Both the position numbers and the translations under genes were made by a program. A stretch of DNA of 64,000 bases from Betaproteobacteria bacterium (GTDB taxonomy: Bacteria > Pseudomonadota > Gammaproteobacteria > Burkholderiales > Burkholderiaceae_C), in the NCBI GenBank assembly GCA_025358155.1, contig JANYKR010000173.1:1-64000 (forward strand), given 5' to 3'. The notes below the pieces were generated by a model. The model saw nothing but the letters and a program-made list of their open reading frames with translations. It searched no databases and was not told the origin of the DNA. Below are positions 54,125-62,271 of the stretch, piece by piece. How positions within the stretch are numbered: position 1 is the first letter of the stretch; each line of letters begins with the position of its first letter.

Positions 54125-55864
54125 ATGCCCGCCGAACGCACCCTGCCCATCGCCGCCGAGCACCGCGAGTTCAGCATCAAGGTGAACGGCGAGGCCGTGC
54201 CGCGCGAGCATGCCTTGCAGGCCCTCAGCGTCACGGCCGCCGCCAACCGCATCGCCTCGGCCCGCCTGACCTACGTGGACGGCGCGGCGGGCCAGGGCGA
54301 CTTTCCGTTGAGCAACCAGGCCTTGTTTGCGCCGGGCGCGGCGGTGGAGATTTCGGCCGGGGCCGGGTCCAGCACTGCGCTGGTGTTCAAAGGCACCGTC
54401 ACCGGCATCCGGCTCAAGGTGCGCGAAGCCTCGCCCAGCACCTTGATCGTCGAATGCCGCCATGCCGCGAGCCGGCTGACCCTGGTGCACCGCAGCGCCA
54501 ACTTCTTCGACAAGACCGATGGCGATGCGATATCTTCGCTGCTCAGCGCGGCCGGCCTGAGCGGCGACGTGGACAGCACCAGCGTCAGCCACAAGCAACT
54601 GGTGCAGCACGATTGCAGCGACTGGGACTTCATCAACGCCCGGGCGGCGGCCAACGGGCTGCTGGTGCTGACCCGGGCGGCCGACCTGGTGGTCAAGAAG
54701 CCCGAGCTCGCCAGCGTGGCTGCCGAGCTGCGATTTGGTGCGACCCTGCTGGAGATCGACGCCGAGGTCGATGGCCGTGGCCAGACCGCCGCCGTGCAGG
54801 TGCTGACCTGGGTTGCAGCCGACCAGGCGGTGAGCACCACCGACGGCGAGACCCCGGCCTTCAAGCCGCCCGGCAATTTCGACCCCGACAGCCTGGCCGA
54901 TGGCGCAGGAGCCGCCGCGCTCTTGCTGCGCCACGCCGCGCTCGACGCTGCCGAGGCCAGCGCGCTGGCTGCGGCCACCTGGCAGACCACACGGCTTGAC
55001 CTGGCCAGCGGCCGGGTCAAGTGCGCGGGCATCGCCACCTTGCTGCCTGGCGACACCGTCAAGCTCAGCGGCGTTGGCGAGCGCTTCTCGGGCGATGTGC
55101 TCATCAGCGGCGTGCGGCATGAGTTCGACACCACCGGCGGCTGGAAGACGCACCTGCAGTTTGGCGGCACTGCGCCCGACCCTGCGCTGCGCGAGCGCCT
55201 GCAAAGCCACCGCACCGCTGCCCTGCTGGCCCCGGTGGCGGGGCTGCAAGCGGGGGTGGTGACCGACAACGAAGACCCCGACGGTGAGTTTCGTGTGCGC
55301 GTGAGGCTGCCCCTGGTGGTGGACGGCGACGACGGCGTCTGGGCCCGCGTGGCGGCGGTCGATGCCGGGTCAGACCGCGGATTCTTCTTCCGCCCCGAGC
55401 TGGGCGACGAAGTGCTGGTCGGCTTTCTCGATGACGACCCACGCCAGCCGGTGGTGCTGGGCATGTTGCACAGCAGCGCCATGGCCGCGCCGCTGTCGCC
55501 CAGCAACGACAACCCGCAAAAGGGCTACAAGAGCCGCAGCGGCATCGAGTTGCTGTTCGACGACGAGAAGAAAGTGCTCACCCTGCTCACGCCCGGTGGC
55601 AACAGCCTGGTGCTCGACGACGACGCCAAGGGCATCACGATCAAGGACCAGAACGGCAACAAGATCGTGCTCAGCAGCGACGGCATCGCCATTGAGAGCA
55701 GCAAGGCGCTGACGCTCAAGTCGGGCACCGAAGCCAGCGTCGAGGGCGGCACCTCGCTCGATGTCAAGGCCGGCACGGCGCTGACCTGCGAGGGCACCGC
55801 CAGCCATGACATCAAGAGCGGCGGCGTGGTCAAGCTGGCCGGCTCGGCCATCCAACTCGGATAG
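54125..55864 (+). CDS. VgrG-like central spike protein (Afp8/Pvc8-like)
   Basis: A 579-residue trimeric-spike protein. The gp27-like hub occupies about 1-370 (HCSDWDFIN-type segment QHDCSDWDFINARAAANGLL). A gp5 OB-fold follows (VVTDNEDPDGEFRVRVRLPL, RPELGDEVLVGFLDDDPRQP). The C-terminal beta-helix has repeated short strands (GITIKDQNGNKIVLSSDGIA, SVEGGTSLDVKAGTALTCEG). No toxin domain is attached. No separate PAAR tip gene follows, unlike Afp10/Pvc10. Confidence 0.94.
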   Translation: MPAERTLPIAAEHREFSIKVNGEAVPREHALQALSVTAAANRIASARLTYVDGAAGQGDFPLSNQALFAPGAAVEISAGAGSSTALVFKGTVTGIRLKVREASPSTLIVECRHAASRLTLVHRSANFFDKTDGDAISSLLSAAGLSGDVDSTSVSHKQLVQHDCSDWDFINARAAANGLLVLTRAADLVVKKPELASVAAELRFGATLLEIDAEVDGRGQTAAVQVLTWVAADQAVSTTDGETPAFKPPGNFDPDSLADGAGAAALLLRHAALDAAEASALAAATWQTTRLDLASGRVKCAGIATLLPGDTVKLSGVGERFSGDVLISGVRHEFDTTGGWKTHLQFGGTAPDPALRERLQSHRTAALLAPVAGLQAGVVTDNEDPDGEFRVRVRLPLVVDGDDGVWARVAAVDAGSDRGFFFRPELGDEVLVGFLDDDPRQPVVLGMLHSSAMAAPLSPSNDNPQKGYKSRSGIELLFDDEKKVLTLLTPGGNSLVLDDDAKGITIKDQNGNKIVLSSDGIAIESSKALTLKSGTEASVEGGTSLDVKAGTALTCEGTASHDIKSGGVVKLAGSAIQLG

Positions 55865-55899
55865 ACCCGCAAGACCCGCAAGACCCCAAGACCTCCACC

Positions 55900-56340
55900 A
55901 TGGCCAGCTTCGACGATCACCCCAACTTTCTTGGCCGCGGCTTTGCCTTTCCGCCCAGCTTTGCAGGCGGGCAGGTGGCCATGGTCGAGGACGAGATCGA
56001 CATCCACCAAAGCCTGCAAATCCTCTTCGGCACCTTGCCCGGCGAGCGTGTGTTGCAGCCGCAGTTCGGGCTCGACATGAGCCCCTTGCTGTTCGAGCCG
56101 CTGACCACCACCTTGCGCACCCTGCTGATCGACCGCATCACCACCACCTTGTTGGTGCACGAGCCGCGCATCCGCGTGATCGAGCTGGTGGTGGACGACA
56201 GCGAGGCGCTGCAAGGCCTGCTGCAGATCCGGCTCGACTACAGCGTGCGCAGCACCAACAGCCGCTTCAACCTCGTGTACCCCTACTACCTGGGCGACGC
56301 CAACGAGTTGCGCGACCGCGTGCTGCCAGGAGCCGGATGA
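55900..56340 (+). CDS. gp25/W-like baseplate wedge protein (Afp9/Pvc9-like)
   Basis: A 146-residue gpW/gp25 protein that nucleates sheath assembly at the baseplate: NFLGRGFAFPPSFAGGQVAM, then LFGTLPGERVLQPQFGLDMS, the conserved core, with PRIRVIELVVDD near the end. Its stop overlaps the next start (ATGA), implying coupled translation with the baseplate-J gene. Confidence 0.94.
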   Translation: MASFDDHPNFLGRGFAFPPSFAGGQVAMVEDEIDIHQSLQILFGTLPGERVLQPQFGLDMSPLLFEPLTTTLRTLLIDRITTTLLVHEPRIRVIELVVDDSEALQGLLQIRLDYSVRSTNSRFNLVYPYYLGDANELRDRVLPGAG

Positions 56341-59300
56341 TGGCCGCCGCACCCACCAGGCCAGACCCCGTCATCAGCGCCTTGATCGCCGAGCCGGGCT
56401 GCGCCCAGCCCGAGCGCGACGCCGCCGCCCGCGATCCCGCCACCGCACCGCTGGACGACCGCGACGCCGACGGCCTGCTCGACAGCCTGCGCGCGCTGGC
56501 GCCCAAGATTCGTTTTTATGCCAACAACCCCGCCACAGCGGTAGGCGACTGGCTGCCCTACCTGCCGTCCGGCAGCATCGCAGCGCTCAATGCCTTGGCG
56601 CTGGGCACCGACAGCAACCCGCCCGGCAGCCTGGCTCCGCACCACGCGCTGATCCTGGCCTTTTTGCGCCAGCTGGCCCGCCCGCAGGCCTTGCTGAACC
56701 AGTTCACCGCCGAGCATCTGCAGTTCCAGATGCAGCAGGTGCTGGGCTTCAAACCACTGCCTCCGCAAGCTGATCGCGCGCACCTGGTGCTGGCGCTCAA
56801 AAAGGGTGCGCCAGCCGTGGCGCTCACGCCCGACCACCGCTTCACGGCGGGCAAGGACGCGCTCAAGGTCGAGCAGCAGTTTGCGCCGCTGCGCAGCACA
56901 GTGGTGGGCGCCGCGCAGGTGGCTCGGTTGGCCAGCATCCGGCGGGACGGGCAGCGCCTGCTGTTTGCGCCGGTGGCCAATTCGGCCGACGGCCTGGGCG
57001 CGCCGCTCGACAAGGCCGCGCCGCGCTGGCCGCCCTTCGGCCGCAACACCCTGCCGCCCGCGCCGATCGGCTTTGCCCTCGCGTCATCGGTGCTGCGCCT
57101 GGCCGAGGGCGAACGCCGCATAGGCTTGAAGTTGCGGGTGGGCGCTTGGCCGGCCAGTCTGACGCCCGCAGCCTTTGCCGCCAGCTTCGACGCCCACCTG
57201 AGCGGCCCCGCGGGTTGGCTCGGCCCGCTGTCGATCACGGCCAGCTTGGGCGCCGATCTGCTGAGCCTGGAGATTGCGGTCGGGGCTGGCGTAGCGGCAA
57301 TCGTCGATCACGATCCCGCTGTTCATCTGCACGACTTCCCGGCCCGCTTGCCGGTCATCCAGTGCCTGCTCAAACCCGATTCAGCGCTGGGCTATGGCGC
57401 GTTGGCCTCCATCACCCTGGCCAGCGCGCAGGTCACGGTGGCGGTGACCGGCTTGCGCGGCCTGCTGCTTGAAAGCGACGAGGCCACGCTCAGCCCCAAG
57501 AAGGCGTTTTTGCCCTTCGGCCCGCAGCCGGTGGTCGGCTCGCGGTTTTACGTGGGTTGTGCCGAGGCGCTGGGCAAGCCGCTCAGCTCGATCACGCTCA
57601 ACATCCGCTGGCAGGGTGCGCCGGCCGATCTGAGCGCCCACTACGTCCACTACAGCAAAGTGGCGCAGATGGCCAACGGCATCGGCGCCACCGCCACCTG
57701 GCGCGATGTCACCGGCGCCTCGCACACCTCCAGCACCGTCACGCTGCTGCCGCGCCTGGCCGCGCCCCTGGTGCAAATCACGATCAACGCGAGCGGTGGT
57801 GTCAGCAGCACGGCCAACCCCGGCATGCAGAACCTGGCCCTGCATGCCAGCGGCAGCGCCAAAGCGCAGCGATGGGCCGAGTCTCGCGAGCGTGCGCAGC
57901 CGGTGCACCGCCGATCCCTTGCCAGCGCGCTGGGCGAGCACAGCCGCTTTGGCGGCACACCCGCCGGCTTGACCACCGCCGCGCCCACCGCACGCGGCGG
58001 CTTTGTCACCCTGAGCCTGGTGGAGAGCCTGCTGCACGGCGACTTCCGGCGCGAAGCCCTGCAAGCCGCGTTGCCTCCGGCCGACGTCGAAGCCCGCAAG
58101 ACCTTTGTACCCACCCTGCTCAACGAGCCCTACACCCCCAAGATCCAGGAGATAACGCTCGACTACGCTGCGCAAAGCGACGCCAGCCGCATCGCCGACC
58201 CGGCGCTCGCCGCGCTGACCGACACCGATGTGCAGTTCTTCCAGATCGACGCGCTCGGCTTGGCGCGCGAGCAGGCCTGGCTGACGCTGAGCCGCCCCTG
58301 GGCACCGCAGGCGGCCGTCAACCTGCTGCCGGCGCATCCGGCGGCGGCCGAGTTGCTGATCGGCCTGAGCGGCGTGCAGGCGGGCGATTCGGTCAGCCTG
58401 CTGCTGCAACTGGCCGAAGGCAGTGCCGACCCGCTGGCCGCTGCGCAAAAGCTGCAATGGTCGGTGCTGGCCGACAACGCATGGCGCGCCCTGGTGCCCA
58501 GTGAACTGGCCCTGGACAGCACCGCCGACCTGCGCCACAGCGGCCTGGTGGCGTGCGTGCTGCCCAAGGAGACGACCACCGCCAACAGCCGCGCGCCGAC
58601 CGGCCTGGTCTGGCTGCGCGCCAGCACACCGGCCGAGCCCCGGGCCGCCTGCGACGTGATCGGCGTTTTTGCCAACGCGCTGGAGGTGCAGTTCAGGGAC
58701 GCCGGCAACGATCCGCAGCGTTTGAAGGCTGCCCTGCCCGCCGGCCTCATCACCCGGCTCAAGACCCCGCTGCCCAGCGTCAAGTCCATCGCCCAGCCGT
58801 TTGCGTCATTTGGCGGCGCGCTGGTCGAGAGCGATGCGGCCCTGGCGCGCCGGGCTGCCGAGCGCCTGCGCCACCGCAACCGGGCGATCACACCCTGGGA
58901 CATCGAGCGTTTGGTGCTGCAGGCCTTTCCAGCGGTCTACCGGGCCAAGTGCATTCCCCATGCCAAAGCCACGGCGGGCGAAACCTCCTGGCTGGCGGCC
59001 GGCCACTTCATGGTGGTCGTCGTGCCCGATCTGCGCAACATGAACGCGGTCGATCCGATGCAGCCCCGCGTGGACCTGGACACCCTCACCCGCATTCACG
59101 ACTTTCTTTCGGCCCGCGTCGGCCCGCAAGCCCAGGTCCATGTGCGCAACCCCGGCTACCGGGCGGTGCAGGTCGATTTCAAGCTGCGGCTGCGCAGCGG
59201 CAACGGCCTGGGCTTCAACTTCCTGCAGCCGCAGATCGACCTGGCCTTGCGCCAAGCCTTGTCACCCTGGGCCTTTGACACCCAGGCAGCCGGTGCGGCC

Positions 59301-59492
59301 AAGCTCGGCTTTGGCGGCCGGGTGCTGCGCTCCGCGCTGCTCGACTTTGTTGAAAAGCTGCCCGAGGTCGATTTTGTGACCGACTTCCGTCTGAGCCTGC
59401 AAGGCTCGCGCGAGGACCTGGCCGAGATCGTGCCGGATGCGCCCGACGTGATCCTCGTCTCTGCCGCGCGGCACCGGATTGAGGAGCTTTGA
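56337..59492 (+). CDS. Large baseplate-J-like protein (Afp11/Pvc11-like)
   Basis: A 1051-residue baseplate wedge protein. The N-terminus has IRFYANNPATAVGDWLPYLP, and a long beta-rich middle follows. The baseplate-J-type C-terminal block has AERLRHRNRAITPWDIERLV, AFPAVYRAKCIPHAKA, GHFMVVVVPDLRN and VHVRNPGYRAVQVDFKLRLR. Two consecutive ATGs (56337, 56340) are possible starts; the first overlaps the gp25 stop. Readings that begin earlier at 55806 run through the gp25 gene in another frame and are not real. Confidence 0.88.
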   Translation: MMAAAPTRPDPVISALIAEPGCAQPERDAAARDPATAPLDDRDADGLLDSLRALAPKIRFYANNPATAVGDWLPYLPSGSIAALNALALGTDSNPPGSLAPHHALILAFLRQLARPQALLNQFTAEHLQFQMQQVLGFKPLPPQADRAHLVLALKKGAPAVALTPDHRFTAGKDALKVEQQFAPLRSTVVGAAQVARLASIRRDGQRLLFAPVANSADGLGAPLDKAAPRWPPFGRNTLPPAPIGFALASSVLRLAEGERRIGLKLRVGAWPASLTPAAFAASFDAHLSGPAGWLGPLSITASLGADLLSLEIAVGAGVAAIVDHDPAVHLHDFPARLPVIQCLLKPDSALGYGALASITLASAQVTVAVTGLRGLLLESDEATLSPKKAFLPFGPQPVVGSRFYVGCAEALGKPLSSITLNIRWQGAPADLSAHYVHYSKVAQMANGIGATATWRDVTGASHTSSTVTLLPRLAAPLVQITINASGGVSSTANPGMQNLALHASGSAKAQRWAESRERAQPVHRRSLASALGEHSRFGGTPAGLTTAAPTARGGFVTLSLVESLLHGDFRREALQAALPPADVEARKTFVPTLLNEPYTPKIQEITLDYAAQSDASRIADPALAALTDTDVQFFQIDALGLAREQAWLTLSRPWAPQAAVNLLPAHPAAAELLIGLSGVQAGDSVSLLLQLAEGSADPLAAAQKLQWSVLADNAWRALVPSELALDSTADLRHSGLVACVLPKETTTANSRAPTGLVWLRASTPAEPRAACDVIGVFANALEVQFRDAGNDPQRLKAALPAGLITRLKTPLPSVKSIAQPFASFGGALVESDAALARRAAERLRHRNRAITPWDIERLVLQAFPAVYRAKCIPHAKATAGETSWLAAGHFMVVVVPDLRNMNAVDPMQPRVDLDTLTRIHDFLSARVGPQAQVHVRNPGYRAVQVDFKLRLRSGNGLGFNFLQPQIDLALRQALSPWAFDTQAAGAAKLGFGGRVLRSALLDFVEKLPEVDFVTDFRLSLQGSREDLAEIVPDAPDVILVSAARHRIEEL

Positions 59493-59493
59493 G

Positions 59494-62211
59494 ATGAGCA
59501 CGCTCGACCGCCTGCCGCCGATCTCACCCCTGCCCGACGCCAACCCGGCGTTTGATGCCCGCGCGTTGTTCAACGATAGCCTGGGCGAGGCACGGCGCCT
59601 GTCCGGCGCGCTGTGGACCGACCACAACACCCACGACCCCGGCATCACCACGCTGGAGTTGCTGTGCTACGCGCTGACTGAGCTGTCCTACCGCCACAGC
59701 CTGCCGATCGCTGACCGGCTGGCCGGTGATGGCGACGGCAGCGCGCAGTTTTTTGCGCCGCGCGACGTGCTGCCCAACCGGGCACTGACCGAGCTGGACT
59801 GGCGCAAACTGGTGATTGACCTGCCGGGCGTCAAGAACGCCTGGATCGAGGTTGTGAGCGACGTGCTGCTGTATGCCGATTTGCGGCGCAAGCTGCTGCG
59901 CCAGACGCCGCCCGAGCACCCGCAGTACCAGGCCGTTCCGCTGGCCGGCCTGTACCGGGTGCGGGTCGAGTTCATGGATTCGGTCAACACGCAGGCCGAG
60001 CGCAACAGCGTGCTGGCCGACGCGCGCCGCGCACTGGAGTCGTCTCGCAACCTGTGCGAAGACTTTCTTGAAGTGCGTGCCGTGCGGGCCGAGTACTTTT
60101 CAGTCTGCGCCGAGCTCGAATTGACGCCCGATGCCGTCGTCACCGAAGTCGCCGCGCAGCTGCTGTTCGACCTCAGTCAGGTGCTGGCACCGCCGGTGCC
60201 CAACCACGATCTGGCCACCTTGATTTCGCGCGGCCAGACCCTGGCCGATGCCTTTGACGGCCCGCTGCTCGAGAACGGCTTCATAGCCGACGCCGACCTG
60301 CTGGCCAGCGCCCTGCCCAGCGAGATCCATCTGTCCGATGTGATCAGCGCGGCGATGGCGGTGCCCGGCCTGCGCTCGGTGCGCAGCCTGACCGTCAACC
60401 CGCTGCGGCGCAGCGATGAAGCCGACGAGAACGCTGCCGACGCCGACCCCACCGAGGTGGTGGCCGACCCGGTGTCGGTGCCCAATGCCTGGCGGGTTGC
60501 CGTGCTGCCCGGCCGCCTGCCGCGCTTGTCGCTCAACCAGGGCCGCCTGGTGTTTTACAAGCGCGGCCTGGCGGTGCAAGGCTGGAACATCGCCGACATG
60601 CCCGGCCCCGTGGCCGTGCGGCTGGCGGCGCTGCGGGAAGCAGCCCGGCTGGCCGTTGAAACACCGATGGGCACCCTCACCCCCGCACTGCGCCTGGGCC
60701 ACAGCCGCCCGCTGGCAGCCTGGGACTCGGTGCAGCGCGACTTTCCGGCCTTGTACGGCATCGGCGCGGCAGGCCTCGGCCGGCAGGCGACACCGCAGCG
60801 GCAGGCCCAGGTGCTGCAGTTCAAGGGCTTTTTGCTGCTGTTCGACCAGTTGATGGCGGATCAACTGGCGCTGTTGTCGCAGGCCCGGCTGCGGCTGTCG
60901 GTGGCCGATACGGCGCTGAAAGACCTGGCCCTGCGCTTTGGCGCCGGGGCCACCGCCCTGCCGCATGTGCTGGCCTCGCAAGCCGTGGACAGCGTGGTCG
61001 ATGCGGCCAAGCTCTATCCGCCAGGGCCAACGGCCACAGAACTGCCGCCCGATCTGGTCCAGACCTTGCTGGACGCGCTGGAGCCCCCCGCCGCTGCGGC
61101 TATCCGCCAACACCGCCTGCTCGATCACTTGCTGGCCCGCATCGCCGAAGATTTTTCAGACTATGCCGGCGCAATGGCCTCGGCCTTTGCCACGCCGGAC
61201 GGCCGCTTGATCGGTGACAAGGCACGCTTCCTGGCCACTGCAGCCGAGGTCACGATGAACCGCGCCGCAGCGATGCGCCAACGCCCCGCCAGCGCTGGCG
61301 AGATCTGGAACACCGACAACGTCAGCGGCCTGGAGCACCGCCTCGCTGCCCTGCTGGGCATTGCCGATTTCAGCCGCCGCGACCTGGGGCTGGTCAGCTA
61401 TGAGGCCTACAACGAGATCGACCATGTGCCCGACTCGGTCACCGAGTACCGCTTCCGGGTGCGCCACAACGTCACCCACAACATCCTGCTGTCGTCCAGC
61501 ACCCGCTACCCCACGCCCGAGGCGGCGCGTACCGAGATGGTGCTGGCGATCGAGCGCGGCCAGCGGCCCGAGGGTTACCAGCGCAGGGTCAACCGACTCG
61601 GCCGCCCCTACTTCAACATCATCGACGCCGGGGGCCAAGTGCTGGCCCGGCGCATCCGCTACTTCAGCAACCGCGACTCGATGGAGGCCGCGATTGCCGA
61701 GTTGATGACCTACCTGCAGGGCCACTACGGCGGCGAGGGGCTGTACGTCGTCGAGCACCTGCTGCTGCGGCCGCTGCAAGCCGACGACCCGCTTTTTTCG
61801 ATCTGCGCCGACCCGGGATGTGACGATTGCCTGGATGTCGATCCCTACAGCTACCGGCTGCAGATCATTCTGCCGGCCTACGCCGGGCGTTTCCAGAACG
61901 AAGGCTTTCGCCAGTTCGTTGAACACACGATCCGCCGCGAAGTACCAGCCCACATCCTGCCCACCGTTTGCTGGGTCAGCCCCGACGACATGTCGCTGTT
62001 CCAGGTGGCGTGGCGTGACTGGCTGATGCTGGCGGGCGGCTTCAGCAGCACCGACCGGGCAGTCAAGCTGAAAGCCCTGCTGCAAGCACTGGTGTCCGTG
62101 AAAAACGTCTACCCGGTGCGCGCGCTGTTTGACTGTATCGGCGATGAAACCAAGCCGCCGTTCATCCTGGGCCGCGCCTCGCTGGGCAGTGAACCGCCGC
62201 CCGCCGCCTGA
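59494..62211 (+). CDS. Large eCIS baseplate-associated protein (Afp12/Pvc12 position)
   Basis: A 905-residue protein whose ATG lies 1 bp after the baseplate-J stop. The N-terminal hallmark WTDHNTHDPGITTLELLCYA, then LTELSYRHSLPIADRL, occurs in proteins at this position of many eCIS loci. Further segments are FKGFLLLFDQLMADQLALLS and VVEHLLLRPLQADDPLF. A Cys-rich motif CADPGCDDC (about 771-779) could bind metal. By position it is the second wedge protein that forms the baseplate ring; no enzymatic motif was seen. Confidence 0.75.
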   Translation: MSTLDRLPPISPLPDANPAFDARALFNDSLGEARRLSGALWTDHNTHDPGITTLELLCYALTELSYRHSLPIADRLAGDGDGSAQFFAPRDVLPNRALTELDWRKLVIDLPGVKNAWIEVVSDVLLYADLRRKLLRQTPPEHPQYQAVPLAGLYRVRVEFMDSVNTQAERNSVLADARRALESSRNLCEDFLEVRAVRAEYFSVCAELELTPDAVVTEVAAQLLFDLSQVLAPPVPNHDLATLISRGQTLADAFDGPLLENGFIADADLLASALPSEIHLSDVISAAMAVPGLRSVRSLTVNPLRRSDEADENAADADPTEVVADPVSVPNAWRVAVLPGRLPRLSLNQGRLVFYKRGLAVQGWNIADMPGPVAVRLAALREAARLAVETPMGTLTPALRLGHSRPLAAWDSVQRDFPALYGIGAAGLGRQATPQRQAQVLQFKGFLLLFDQLMADQLALLSQARLRLSVADTALKDLALRFGAGATALPHVLASQAVDSVVDAAKLYPPGPTATELPPDLVQTLLDALEPPAAAAIRQHRLLDHLLARIAEDFSDYAGAMASAFATPDGRLIGDKARFLATAAEVTMNRAAAMRQRPASAGEIWNTDNVSGLEHRLAALLGIADFSRRDLGLVSYEAYNEIDHVPDSVTEYRFRVRHNVTHNILLSSSTRYPTPEAARTEMVLAIERGQRPEGYQRRVNRLGRPYFNIIDAGGQVLARRIRYFSNRDSMEAAIAELMTYLQGHYGGEGLYVVEHLLLRPLQADDPLFSICADPGCDDCLDVDPYSYRLQIILPAYAGRFQNEGFRQFVEHTIRREVPAHILPTVCWVSPDDMSLFQVAWRDWLMLAGGFSSTDRAVKLKALLQALVSVKNVYPVRALFDCIGDETKPPFILGRASLGSEPPPAA

Positions 62212-62271
62212 TCCCCCCAGGCTGCCACCCAAGCCGCCACCCAAGCCGCCAAATCCTCTGGAGCAAGCACC

